Of a stretch of 48,899 nucleotides of DNA, positions 16,387 to 25,714 are shown piece after piece (the stretch's first letter is position 1; each line of letters begins with the position of its first letter). Origin of the DNA: JAUVZL01 sp965603515 (lineage in GTDB: Bacteria; Hydrothermota; Tepidihabitantia; SM23-42). The notes below the pieces were generated by a model that saw only the letters and a list, made by a program, of their open reading frames with translations, was not told the origin of the DNA and searched no databases. The position numbers and the translations under genes were made by a program. The stretch lies in NCBI GenBank assembly GCA_965603515.1, contig CBFDDH010000018.1:1-48899 (forward strand). Direction: 5' to 3'.

Positions 16387-17450
16387 GAATCTGTGTAATC
16401 TCGTTCCATACATCACCTTTGGCACCAGCTGGCTCGGGGAAATCAGGCGGCATGAACATCCTCATTGCAAATCTCTACAAGCAATTGTCAGAATCATGCG
16501 AAGTTGATATTTATGTCTATGGCGATGAACAACCCCAGAAATTAGGAAAAAACGTCCGGGTCATCCATCTCAAACAGAACAATTTCCGTGATTTCGCCGA
16601 GACAATCATGGACCGATGTTATGACCATAACTATGATATTTTACACACCCACTATTGGTTATCCGGTATCATCGGTATGTATATACATAATAAATTACAT
16701 ATTCCATGGATACATAGTTTTCATACTATTGAACGGTTTAAAAATACAGCACCTAACAAATCAAGAATTGAAATCGAGAATGAAATTACTAGAAAATGTG
16801 ATTTTGTGATGTCACCAACCAATAAAGAAGCTTCTGATCTACATCAATTCTTTCCAAAAGCGCGTATTATCACGGTACCCCATGGCGTTGACACAAGCAG
16901 GTTCAAACCCAGCCCTAACGGACATTCGACACTTCTTTTTGTTGGACGAGTAGATCCGATCAAAGGTCTTGACCTCCTTATTGAATCACTTAGATTAGTA
17001 AAAGATAGAGCTGATATCAATATAATCGGTGGACCTTCTAAAAACAAGGAAACTTACAATAATATACGGTCTTATGCCCAAGACCTGAAGGTCAATTTCA
17101 TCGGTCGGGTGAAACATGAACATCTTACAACTTATTATCGCAATGCCGGTATAATCGTGGTTCCTTCTTATTACGAGTCGTTTGGGCTTGTTGGTCTTGA
17201 AGCAATGGCTTCGGCACGACCAGTCATCGGTTTTGAGGATACTGGCTTGTCTGAAACAGTTGGCAGCAATGCTGGCATACTCGTCAAGAGAAACAAACAG
17301 AACTTGGCGCGTGCGATTATTCATCTCCTTGATAATGAAGAACTCCGTCACAAAATGGGTATGGTCGGCAGAAAAAAGGCTCTTTTATTCAATTGGCAAC
17401 GTATTACTGAAAGGTATTATCAAATCTATGAAGAAATCAGTAAAGAATAG
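16383..17450 (+). CDS. GT4 glycosyltransferase, MshA-like
   Basis: A 355-residue GT-B enzyme. The N-terminus HTSPLAPAGSGKSGGMN and the later HTHYWLSG closely resemble MshA, the GT4 enzyme that starts mycothiol synthesis by joining GlcNAc to inositol phosphate. The GT4 C-terminal domain has FVGRVDPIKGLDLLIE and the E-x7-E motif in YYESFGLVGLEAM. Sucrose-phosphate-synthase-like and capsule GT4 enzymes share parts of this pattern, so the substrate is open. It starts at ATGA over the preceding stop, and the downstream deacetylase overlaps its 3' end by 23 bases. Confidence 0.9.
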   Translation: MRICVISFHTSPLAPAGSGKSGGMNILIANLYKQLSESCEVDIYVYGDEQPQKLGKNVRVIHLKQNNFRDFAETIMDRCYDHNYDILHTHYWLSGIIGMYIHNKLHIPWIHSFHTIERFKNTAPNKSRIEIENEITRKCDFVMSPTNKEASDLHQFFPKARIITVPHGVDTSRFKPSPNGHSTLLFVGRVDPIKGLDLLIESLRLVKDRADINIIGGPSKNKETYNNIRSYAQDLKVNFIGRVKHEHLTTYYRNAGIIVVPSYYESFGLVGLEAMASARPVIGFEDTGLSETVGSNAGILVKRNKQNLARAIIHLLDNEELRHKMGMVGRKKALLFNWQRITERYYQIYEEISKE

Positions 17451-18105
17451 ACTCATCATAATGGCTCATCCTGATGACCCTGAACTCGCCTGCGGTGGCA
17501 CCGTTGCCCAGTGGGCAAAATGCGATGAGGTCAACTATGTGATCGTTTCCTGCGGGGAAAAAGGTAGCTGGGATATAAATGCCGAACCTCTCGATATAGC
17601 ACGCATTAGAGAAAAAGAAGCAAAAAAAGCAGCGAAGTTCATTGGCGTCAAAAGGGTGATTTTCCTTCGTCACCCAGATGGTGAAGTAGCAACTATACCA
17701 ACATTGAAATTGGAGCTCGCGGCGTTGATCCGTTCTATAAAACCTTATACCATTGTCACCCATGACCCGTGGCGCAGGCAATTCCATCCTGACCATCGAG
17801 CAACTGGTTTTGCGGTCATTGATGCGATAATGATTGCACGCGATTGGCATTTTTATCCTTTCCTCAGAGAGATCGGATTAAGAGTCCACCGGTCAAAAGA
17901 ACTGCTCCTCACACCTTCTGATAAACCGACTTTTATAAATGACATCACCGCTACTTTTGCTAAGAAGATCAAAGCTGTAAGGTTTCACAAAAGTCAATTA
18001 CGCCAACTGCCGAAATGGGAAAAGCGTATCAAACAACGCGCCCAGAATGATGGAAAACTCGGGGGTTATGAACTCGCCGAAGGTTTCTACAGAATGTTTG
18101 TGTAG
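17428..18105 (+). CDS. LmbE/PIG-L family de-N-acetylase
   Basis: A 225-residue zinc deacetylase. Zinc and catalytic motifs are AHPDD (H14, D16, D17) followed by PE, and FHPDHRA (H120, D122, H123). Family members MshB and BshB remove acetyl from GlcNAc-inositol or GlcNAc-malate in thiol synthesis; others act on GlcNAc-PI or antibiotics. Overlap with the MshA-like gene suggests this enzyme deacetylates that enzyme's product. ATG 17428 lies 11 bases after GAAAGG; the same frame is open further upstream inside the GT4 gene, but that extension has no family similarity. Confidence 0.92.
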   Translation: MKKSVKNRLIIMAHPDDPELACGGTVAQWAKCDEVNYVIVSCGEKGSWDINAEPLDIARIREKEAKKAAKFIGVKRVIFLRHPDGEVATIPTLKLELAALIRSIKPYTIVTHDPWRRQFHPDHRATGFAVIDAIMIARDWHFYPFLREIGLRVHRSKELLLTPSDKPTFINDITATFAKKIKAVRFHKSQLRQLPKWEKRIKQRAQNDGKLGGYELAEGFYRMFV

Positions 18106-18111
18106 TTTATG

Positions 18112-18139
18112 TTGTAATAGTAGATTTCGTAGATATAAT
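18112..18139 (+). promoter_or_regulatory. promoter of the EamA transporter gene, leaderless
   Basis: TTGTAA at 18112-18117, a 16 bp spacer and TATAAT at 18134-18139. ATG 18145 follows after five bases. An in-frame GTG at 18142 is too close to the -10 box to be transcribed as a full codon. Confidence 0.65.
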
Positions 18140-18144
18140 ACGTG

Positions 18145-19041
18145 ATGGACGCATCCATCCCATATTTGGGTAAAGGTCTGGCCCTGCTCACCGCTGTGGT
18201 CTGGGCATTCGCAGTTATTCTGTTCAGAAAAAGCGGCGAAACAGTTCACCCTATCGCTCTTAATTTATTCAAGAATTCATTGGCGGTTCTCCTATTCATC
18301 GCGACCATATGGCTCTTTGGTGGAACATTAATGCATCCAGCCCCCGCACATATCTACATACTTTTATTGCTAAGTGGAGCAATCGGTATAGGAATTGGCG
18401 ATACACTTTTTTTTAAGTGCCTGAATTTACTCGGAGCTGGCCTGACTGCGATTGTTGACTGCCTCTACAGTCCCTTCATAATCGGGCTGTCTGTTGTTTG
18501 GTTGAGAGAAAGCCTCACGTTGGTACAGATACTAGGTGCGCTCGTGATCGTATCTGCAATTATGATTGCCACTGGTATAACAGGAAAAGAAAGAATCAGC
18601 CGTAGAAATATGGTCAAGGGAATTATCTATGGGGTACTGGCGCTAGCCGCCATGGCAGTAAGTATCGTTACGATCAAACCCTTGCTTGAGCAATCACCTC
18701 TCTTATGGGCGACCGAGATCCGTCTGTGTGGTGGTCTTGTCGTTCTTATCCCTATTCTCATACTCCATCCGAAAAAGCGCACCATTGTCGCCTCACTCTT
18801 CTCGCACCATAGCTGGATCTACACACTTTTAGGTTCATTTTTCGGCGCTTATGTGGCTATGTTTATATGGCTGGCGGGGATGAAATACACCCAAGCATCA
18901 ATAGCATCAGCATTGAATCAGACAAGTACTATCTTCATATTTATCTTTGCGGCAATTTTCTTGAAAGAAACGATTACATTGGGACGCACAATAGGAATCA
19001 TTCTTGCTTTTTTCGGAACCTTTCTTGTTTTGTTTGGGTGA
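18145..19041 (+). CDS. EamA/DMT-family inner-membrane transporter
   Basis: About 298 residues with ten hydrophobic segments in two repeated halves of five, the drug/metabolite transporter plan. Each half starts with a G-x-x-x-A-x-x-W-A-like helix and ends with an LxExx(T/L) loop (LRESLTLVQILGALVI in the first half, LKETITLGRTIGIILAFFG in the second). The substrate is not predictable. It has its own promoter 36 bases after the LmbE gene, so it may export or import something related to that unit, but this is only proximity. Confidence 0.88.
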   Translation: MDASIPYLGKGLALLTAVVWAFAVILFRKSGETVHPIALNLFKNSLAVLLFIATIWLFGGTLMHPAPAHIYILLLLSGAIGIGIGDTLFFKCLNLLGAGLTAIVDCLYSPFIIGLSVVWLRESLTLVQILGALVIVSAIMIATGITGKERISRRNMVKGIIYGVLALAAMAVSIVTIKPLLEQSPLLWATEIRLCGGLVVLIPILILHPKKRTIVASLFSHHSWIYTLLGSFFGAYVAMFIWLAGMKYTQASIASALNQTSTIFIFIFAAIFLKETITLGRTIGIILAFFGTFLVLFG

Positions 19042-19121
19042 TAACAATTGACGCTACGTCACTACGGCAACTGTCGAGCTATCGTAATATGAATTCTGTT
19101 AACCCCGATTATTCATACTCA

Positions 19122-19234
19122 GCGGTCATTGCAAGCCGCCATTTCCTTTGGCGGGCGTGGCAATCGCATATTTACCAATAACAAATGAGATTGCTTCGTC
19201 CCCTTCGACAAGCTCAGGATTCCTCGCAATGACA
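19122..19234 (-). repeat. dispersed palindromic (REP-like) element, copy 1
   Basis: Read on the minus strand it contains TGTCATTGCGAGGAATCC, then GACGAAGCAATCTC and GATTGCC, the same words in the same order as the element at 34424-34512. It also includes the CCTGAGCTTGTCGAAGG word and a CCGCCA/TGGCGG hairpin. It fills most of the 327-base gap 19042-19368 between the EamA and ftsY genes, which are convergent. No gene was seen in the rest of that gap. Confidence 0.7.
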
Positions 19235-19368
19235 ATAGAAAAAAAGAATGTTGAATGTAACTGTGGTCTAAAAAAGGTGTAAAGTAAGACTGGTATTATG
19301 TTTTCTGGAAATTGAACAAATGTAGTATGAATAATATAGGTCAAGAAGTTTCTAAAACTGTATGGTCT

Positions 19369-20208
19369 CTACTCAAACAAAGCTTCAACAAAGATCTCTG
19401 GATCAAACTCAACTATATCTTCGATACCTTCGCCAATGCCCAAATATAGAACCGGCAAGTTTAGTTCATTACATATCGGTATTATCGCGCCTCCTTTTGA
19501 AGTGCCGTCGAACTTGGTGAGGATAAGACCGTTAATACCGATTTGCTCGGTGAATATACGGGCTTGCTGTATTGAATTCTGACCGAGATTGGCATCAATT
19601 GTTAAGATATTCAAGTCAGGTCCTGTCGGTCTGAATTTCGTAATCACCTTTATTATCTTCCTTAATTCACCCATCAGATCACCTCTTGTATGTAATCGAC
19701 CAGCCGTGTCGACCAGAACTCTGTCAATGGATTTAGCCTGAGCTCTTGATATCGTATCAAAAACTACAGCTGCCGCGTCTTGTCCTTTTTGTGACGTGAC
19801 GATCTCAACCTTTGCCCGACGCGCCCAGATTTCCAGTTGCTCACTCGCTGCATCACGATACGTATCAGCGCACGCAAGAACTACCCGCTCACGCTGCTGA
19901 TAGAGGCTTGCCAATTTCGCAACGGTCGTTGTTTTACCAGAACCATTAACACCACTTACCATGATGATTATTGGTTTCTCAACATCAATTCGGGGGATGC
20001 TTATACTGAGGAGATTAACCAATTCCTTTTTTAGAGCCGCAACAAGATCATCACTGTCTTCGCCAATCCGCTGCAATATCTCTTGTGTATATTTAATGCC
20101 AACATCAGCGCTGAGCAGGATGTCCTCAATCTCCTCAGTTGATGCGCCTTTCGTGCGGGAAAATAACTGGCTGGCTTTGCTTAACGCCCGCTTGAACTTA
20201 TTAAGCAT
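19369..20208 (-). CDS. ftsY: signal recognition particle receptor FtsY
   Basis: SRP-family GTPase that docks ribosome-SRP complexes at SecYEG. The 279-residue protein consists of N and G domains only, without the long acidic A domain of E. coli FtsY. GTPase motifs are GVNGSGKTTT (G1), DTYRDAASEQL, DTAGRLHTRGDLM (G3) and TKFDGTSKGG (G4). ATG 20208 lies inside the end of smc (8-base overlap), so translation is coupled. It is the last gene of the minus-strand unit that starts at 27021. Confidence 0.96.
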   Translation of the reverse strand: MLNKFKRALSKASQLFSRTKGASTEEIEDILLSADVGIKYTQEILQRIGEDSDDLVAALKKELVNLLSISIPRIDVEKPIIIMVSGVNGSGKTTTVAKLASLYQQRERVVLACADTYRDAASEQLEIWARRAKVEIVTSQKGQDAAAVVFDTISRAQAKSIDRVLVDTAGRLHTRGDLMGELRKIIKVITKFRPTGPDLNILTIDANLGQNSIQQARIFTEQIGINGLILTKFDGTSKGGAIIPICNELNLPVLYLGIGEGIEDIVEFDPEIFVEALFE

Positions 20209-23200
20209 CCAGATTCAGTTTTTCGAGATCGGCAAGTTTTGCTGAAATTATTTTGCTTTGACCAGGTTTTTCCATGGTCAACCCGTAGAGGTAATCAGCA
20301 TACTCCATGGTCGCACGGTTATGGGTAATTATAACAACCTGTGTTCTCTGTGATAGATCGCGTAGAAACTTATTGAACCTTACCACATTTGCGTCGTCTA
20401 GCGGTGCATCAATCTCATCAAGGATGCAAAAAGGAGCAGGTTTGACAAGATACAAAGCCAGCAGCAAACTCACTGCCAACAGAGTACGTTCCCCTCCAGA
20501 AAGCTGATTGATCACCTTTAACCGTTTACCTTTCATGCGGACGGCAATATCGATCTTTGATATCAAGGGATTACTCGGATCACTCAATACTAGATCTGCC
20601 TGCCCACCTTCGAAGAATTTTGAAAAAACAAAATTGAACTCTTTCTTAACTTCATCGAATATTGTAACAAAACGCTCCCGGGCACGCGTATCGAGTTCGT
20701 CAATCGAACGCAGTAAACTACTCTTCGCAGTAATTATGTCATCCCGCTGAGCAAAAAACTCATCAAGCCTCTTTTTCTCATTCTCATAGAGTTCCAGGCT
20801 GAGAGGGTTTACTTCACCAAGCTTTTCCAGTTTACCTCTTACTTCAACGAGCCGTGATTCTGCGTCCGGGATATCTTCTTCAGGAATATAGTCTCGGAGA
20901 TCAACACTGAACTCTTCTTCGCCCTTTTTCCAGGCCTCATCTTTTTTGTGATTGAGCTGAAATATTTTGTATTTAAGTTGCATGATTCTATTCTGAATTT
21001 CTTCGTGGCTTTTCTGCTTTTCTGCAAGTTGATCAAAAATTTCGTTTAGGTGGTGAGTTAGGTTTTCAATAAGCTTCTCCGGTAGCACAGCTTCGATATC
21101 GATCTTCTGACTCTTCTTGGATTCCATCTCCTCTTTCAATCGAGCAATCTGGCGCTCAACTTCATCAAGACTCGTGGCACCCCTATCCTGCTTAAGCACA
21201 CCTATATCGCGCTCCATAGTTACTATCTCAGACTTGAGTTGCTCGATACGTATAACAATGCTGTTGAAACGTTCATTACAAACAACCGCTTCCATTTTTT
21301 TCTCGTTCAGTAGTGTATTTTGGTCTTTAATATTACGTTCAATATCCTGGCTGTTCTCTATCAAACCTCGCCGCTCATCTTTGATCTTATTACTTGTCTC
21401 TTCCGTTTCCTTGATTCTTGTTTCAATCTCATGGATCTCTCCAAGAATTCGCTCAATATCATCTCTTACAGCCTTCTTGTCATTTCCGATTCCGTCGTAT
21501 TCATTGCTCACTTTCTCCAAATGGCGCTTCAGTTCGTTCAGTTTCATTGATCGTTCAGATTTCCTGATATCTGTCTTAAAAAGCCGATTATTTTCTTCAT
21601 CTAACTGGTTCTTTATCACCTTTTGCTCTGTTATAAGTCGCTTCTTTTCTTCATTGACAAAAAGAATCTCGTTCTTTAAGGTTTCAAATCTCCCCTCATA
21701 TTCTTCAAGCCGTTGACTGATCCTGAAAAAACCAATCTCGCCTCGTTCAGTGATTATCACACCATTCTTAATGAGTATTCCATCACTAGTCACAAAACCA
21801 CAACCATGATATTTGCTCGACAATTTTTGCGCCTTATCAAAATCTTCGACCAAGAAGTAATCCGTAAGTAGCTTCTGGAGAACGGTTTGTGACGACTTAA
21901 ATTCAACAAATTGCGCAACCGGAGTGAGCCCTTCAGTTACTTCGACCGACGATTCTGCTTCGTGCGATGCCTTCACGTTGATAAAACCGAAACGCCCTTC
22001 AGGGATATTACTGAAATCATTAGCTTTGTAATCATATATTAAATAGTAATTCAGAATATCGCCCAGGCATATATCAATAACTGATTCATAATCTGAAGTT
22101 ACAGTTATATTGTCCCTTAATAGACCTTCGTTTCTGTTTTTGAAATTCTCTGCTATCTCCTTAACACTACTCTTCTCTTTGAGACGATGGATCAAGGTGT
22201 CAACAATAAGTTTGCATTTGGTTAAATCATCCTGCCTATTCCCCAAATCATTCTCCAGTTCATCCAGCTTTTTTTCATTGTTAGTCAGATTACTATTGGC
22301 TTGTTCTAGTTGCCGAGAAAGTTCAGCTTGCTCTTTGATAACGTCATCCAACTCATCTTCCAATTGCTTCATTGAGCGCCGCGACGTATCTATTTCTACT
22401 TGCTGGGTATTGTATTCTTCACTGATACGTGCTAATATCGTTTCCTTGTTTTCTTTCTCAAAACGGAGCTTTGTAAGCTGATTGCGATACGCCTGAGCAT
22501 CTGCCTGATGGTTGACGATCAACTCGTCTTTTTCCTTAAGTGCTTCCGCAAGAGAAAAACACTCAGTGTTCACAGCTTCTAATTCTTCTTGCTGCATTTG
22601 AATAGAGGTTTTTATTTGGTCTATCTGACGAATAATCTCAACTTTCTTACTGCCATATTCTTCAAGCCGATTTCGAGCATTGAGTAGCGATTCCTTTTTT
22701 TCCTTGATACTCGTTATGATCCGCTCATTAGCAAGGGTTATCTGCCTTGCCTCTACTTCCTTGTTATTGATCTTTATAAGTAACTCTTCAAGAAGCTCAT
22801 CGACTACAGCAATACGCGAGAGGGTATCTTTTTTCGTGTTTTCAACCTGCGCCATCTCTTCCTTAAGCTCTTCCCTCTTTTCTTCCAGCACTTTTATTTC
22901 TTGCATAATGGATTGTCGCTGAGCTTCGATACTGCTTCTCTGTTCCTGGATCTTCGTTAATTCATCGAGGCTAATCTTGAAATCGTTCTTGAGTATAAGT
23001 AGGGTCAAGACCTTGTACTCTTCCTTCAATTCCTGAAAAAGTGTGGTCTGTCTTACCTGACGTCGAAGACTTCTCAATGAGCGCTGCATCTCGTGAATGA
23101 TGTCTTCGAGCCGTAGAAGATCCTGTTCGGTCGATTCGAGTCGCCGCTTTGTCTGTTCTCTACGTTCCTGGTACTTTAGAATACCGGAAACATCATCAAA

Positions 23201-23662
23201 CATCTCCTTCGTATTACCATGTATTATCTTCTCAATCTCTGATAGTTCGAGAAACGAGTAGGTAAGCGTGCCAGAATTCAAAAATAAAGCCTGGATATCC
23301 TGGAGTCGACACTTAACCCGGTTTAAATAGAACTCACTTTCACCAGAACGATAGAACTTCCTTTTGATCTCAAATTCGCCGCCAAACTGCGGGAAGAAAT
23401 CTTCATTTTCGATAGTAATGGAAATTTCCGTAAAATTCGCATCGTTTCTGGTGTCTGGTGATACGTAAATCAAATCTTCTATCTTTTCACAACGCAAAGC
23501 TTTCATTGACTGTTCACCGAAAACCCATCTGAGTGCATCAAAGATATTTGATTTCCCACTGCCATTAGGTCCAACAAAAGCGGTTATGCCCTGGTCGAGC
23601 ATGATTTTGGTTTCACCCGGAAATGATTTGAAACCGTATAATTTTATCTCTTTGATTTTCAT
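20201..23662 (-). CDS. smc: chromosome segregation/condensation ATPase SMC
   Basis: SMC dimers compact and segregate chromosomes together with ScpA and ScpB. The 1153-residue product has the family architecture: an N-terminal ATPase half with Walker A GPNGSGKSN, two long coiled-coil arms with a hinge in the middle (around residues 500-650, including FGFINV and GFVTSDG), and a C-terminal half with the ABC signature LSGGERTLLAVSLLLA and Walker B FCILDEIDAPLDDANV. It is located between a YhaM-like gene and ftsY; smc-ftsY adjacency is common in bacteria. Confidence 0.97.
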   Translation of the reverse strand: MKIKEIKLYGFKSFPGETKIMLDQGITAFVGPNGSGKSNIFDALRWVFGEQSMKALRCEKIEDLIYVSPDTRNDANFTEISITIENEDFFPQFGGEFEIKRKFYRSGESEFYLNRVKCRLQDIQALFLNSGTLTYSFLELSEIEKIIHGNTKEMFDDVSGILKYQERREQTKRRLESTEQDLLRLEDIIHEMQRSLRSLRRQVRQTTLFQELKEEYKVLTLLILKNDFKISLDELTKIQEQRSSIEAQRQSIMQEIKVLEEKREELKEEMAQVENTKKDTLSRIAVVDELLEELLIKINNKEVEARQITLANERIITSIKEKKESLLNARNRLEEYGSKKVEIIRQIDQIKTSIQMQQEELEAVNTECFSLAEALKEKDELIVNHQADAQAYRNQLTKLRFEKENKETILARISEEYNTQQVEIDTSRRSMKQLEDELDDVIKEQAELSRQLEQANSNLTNNEKKLDELENDLGNRQDDLTKCKLIVDTLIHRLKEKSSVKEIAENFKNRNEGLLRDNITVTSDYESVIDICLGDILNYYLIYDYKANDFSNIPEGRFGFINVKASHEAESSVEVTEGLTPVAQFVEFKSSQTVLQKLLTDYFLVEDFDKAQKLSSKYHGCGFVTSDGILIKNGVIITERGEIGFFRISQRLEEYEGRFETLKNEILFVNEEKKRLITEQKVIKNQLDEENNRLFKTDIRKSERSMKLNELKRHLEKVSNEYDGIGNDKKAVRDDIERILGEIHEIETRIKETEETSNKIKDERRGLIENSQDIERNIKDQNTLLNEKKMEAVVCNERFNSIVIRIEQLKSEIVTMERDIGVLKQDRGATSLDEVERQIARLKEEMESKKSQKIDIEAVLPEKLIENLTHHLNEIFDQLAEKQKSHEEIQNRIMQLKYKIFQLNHKKDEAWKKGEEEFSVDLRDYIPEEDIPDAESRLVEVRGKLEKLGEVNPLSLELYENEKKRLDEFFAQRDDIITAKSSLLRSIDELDTRARERFVTIFDEVKKEFNFVFSKFFEGGQADLVLSDPSNPLISKIDIAVRMKGKRLKVINQLSGGERTLLAVSLLLALYLVKPAPFCILDEIDAPLDDANVVRFNKFLRDLSQRTQVVIITHNRATMEYADYLYGLTMEKPGQSKIISAKLADLEKLNLDA

Positions 23663-23701
23663 AGAAAATGCATCCGAACTAATACAAATATCTCCGTTAT
23701 A

Positions 23702-24655
23702 TTAATAGTCCTCACGCAGATAGATCTGCCGTTCCAAATACGGGTGGTAATCACTCCACTCTTTTTCCATCCCTTTGCTTTTCTTCCTTTCGCTCATCAT
23801 GATATCAACTTTGGAATCCAGATTATCAATAAAGTGTAGGACCAAAGCCTCCAAAAACTTCGGTCGTCTGGGCGATCCAAATTCGTATTCCCCGTGGTGC
23901 GATAGTATCATGTGCAACAACATAAATCTCAACGACCCAGGGAAATCGGTGATTTGCTTGATCCTCTCGGCAACGAGCTCATAACCTATGACAATATGCC
24001 CTAACAGTCTGCCTTGCGTGGAGAAATCGAGGTTTCGCACATAAGTATATTCATAGATCTTGCCGATATCGTGCAGGATACCTGCGGTGATCAATAGATC
24101 AAGATCCAGCGTTTCATACACCCTCTTCATTCCATCGGCTAACTTCAAAACATTGCGCGTGTGAACGAGCAAACCTCCGAGATAGGCGTGGTGAATCCGT
24201 TTAGCGGCCGGAGCGCGTTTGAATTTTTCGATAAGCTCCTTGTCGTCAAAGAAGTTACCCAATAGCTGCTTAAGGTATTTATTCTGAACCTTGCTGCGAA
24301 AATTGTCTATCTCCTCAAAAACCCGGCTGATGTCTTCATCAGTTTGAGGAAGAAAATCTCTAGGTTCTATTTCGTTTTCAGAAACACATTTTATTGAACT
24401 GACAACAATCTGCAGACGTTCATTATACTCATTTACATTACCAACAACAAAAACAAAATCACCGGTCGAGAGCATATTGACGCTTTCAACCGCATTATCC
24501 CATGCAATACCATCAATACTCCCACTGCGGTCAGTAAATTCAAGAACCGCGTAAGATCCACCATCTTTCTTGTCTTTGATTGATTTCTTGGAGAGAACAA
24601 AAATCTCTTTAACAGTCTGACCTGATCTCAACTCTTCAACGTATTGACTTTTCAT
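23702..24655 (-). CDS. YhaM-like 3'-5' exoribonuclease (OB fold plus HD domain)
   Basis: A 317-residue protein. The first ~100 residues form an OB-fold nucleic-acid-binding domain (LEFTDRSGSIDGIAWDN, GDFVFVVGNVNEYN). Residues ~150-280 form an HD phosphohydrolase domain with HHAYLGGLLVHTRNV, GILHDIGKI and LSHHGEYEFGSP. This is the YhaM/CBF1 organisation; the B. subtilis enzyme is a metal-dependent 3'-5' exonuclease on RNA and DNA. The gap to smc is about 39 bases. Confidence 0.9.
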   Translation of the reverse strand: MKSQYVEELRSGQTVKEIFVLSKKSIKDKKDGGSYAVLEFTDRSGSIDGIAWDNAVESVNMLSTGDFVFVVGNVNEYNERLQIVVSSIKCVSENEIEPRDFLPQTDEDISRVFEEIDNFRSKVQNKYLKQLLGNFFDDKELIEKFKRAPAAKRIHHAYLGGLLVHTRNVLKLADGMKRVYETLDLDLLITAGILHDIGKIYEYTYVRNLDFSTQGRLLGHIVIGYELVAERIKQITDFPGSLRFMLLHMILSHHGEYEFGSPRRPKFLEALVLHFIDNLDSKVDIMMSERKKSKGMEKEWSDYHPYLERQIYLREDY

Positions 24656-24718
24656 TTCATGATGGATTTCAACCCTGCAGATGGGTTTGTTTTCTTATCA
24701 CAACAATCAATGTGCAGG

Positions 24719-25714
24719 TTATTTCTTGGGTGTCTCCAGATGTAGAATTTTCCTCTTGATCAAATCCAGTTTCTCATGCAGGGTATGCTCCTCTTTTTTC
24801 TCCGCCTCAAGAGCATTACGTACTTCTTCCCGCTTCTGTGTTAATAAAGCAATCTCTTTTATTAACCTTTGTTCCTCTTCCTTTTGCTTGCCCAATCGAT
24901 CAAGAACCTCTGTCTCTGTTTCCTTTAGTTTCTCAACAGACTGCATGACCGGATTCTCTTCAATTTCTCGCTTTTTTGCTTCATGGTCATCTTTAATTTT
25001 TTGCAGAGACTTCTTTGCCTCATCCGCCTTGCTTTGCAGCTCATCGAATTCCTGTTGAACACGTTGCTGGTCTTTTTTCAGTGATTCAATCTTAGGTGAG
25101 AATACCTCCTCTTGCCGTTTGTTGATATTCTCAACTATCTTCGCCTCCATGTTCCGCTGCATCGAGAACATAACAACGAAAACCACAATCGCCAACACAA
25201 TACCAACAATGAGGACGATCGGATTTGAACCGGCGGCTACTTTCATCACTGGAACATCAGGTTTAGCCCCAAAATAAAGCGCGCCAACCTGCGTCTTACC
25301 AACTTTAATGCTAAACCCACCCTCAAATAGACCACTATTCTCCTTCACAACACTTGAGCCTGATTTAAGCAGGGTTGAGCTATACGTTTTAGCGATGCTC
25401 TTAGGATCACTCGATGCGATGACTTTGTTTTTTGCATCGGTGAAGTGAATATATCTCAAGTCTGATTGATCACGACGGAAGCGAGTAATGATTTCGTCCA
25501 AATTGCCAATTTCTTCCATGATAATCGCATCTTCAACAAAAGTGGCGTGAGCAATCAAATTACCAACATCGATAAATCCTCTTATCAGCACTTCTTTAAC
25601 AGCTGTGTCACCTCCACTTGTTTCTGAAGCCAAGAACTTGGGACTAAGAAAAAAGAAAACTGACAGAAGAACAATTAAAATGCAAGGAATTATTGCAGAA
25701 CCTATTTTGGACAT
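24719..25714 (-). CDS. two-TM sensor-like protein with a long cytoplasmic coiled coil, no output enzyme
   Basis: 331 residues. A hydrophobic helix at about 7-28 is followed by an exported region of ~130 residues that resembles a single-Cache/PAS-like sensor (RYIHFTDAKNKVIASSDPKS, then GGFSIKVGKTQVGALYFG). A second membrane helix follows at about 165-188 (NPIVLIVGIVLAIVVFVVMF). The remaining ~140 residues are a Lys/Glu-rich coiled coil. There is no HAMP, kinase, cyclase or methyl-accepting signature. The start codon directly abuts the stop of the barrel gene, so the two are cotranscribed. Function unknown. Confidence 0.85.
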   Translation of the reverse strand: MSKIGSAIIPCILIVLLSVFFFLSPKFLASETSGGDTAVKEVLIRGFIDVGNLIAHATFVEDAIIMEEIGNLDEIITRFRRDQSDLRYIHFTDAKNKVIASSDPKSIAKTYSSTLLKSGSSVVKENSGLFEGGFSIKVGKTQVGALYFGAKPDVPVMKVAAGSNPIVLIVGIVLAIVVFVVMFSMQRNMEAKIVENINKRQEEVFSPKIESLKKDQQRVQQEFDELQSKADEAKKSLQKIKDDHEAKKREIEENPVMQSVEKLKETETEVLDRLGKQKEEEQRLIKEIALLTQKREEVRNALEAEKKEEHTLHEKLDLIKRKILHLETPKK

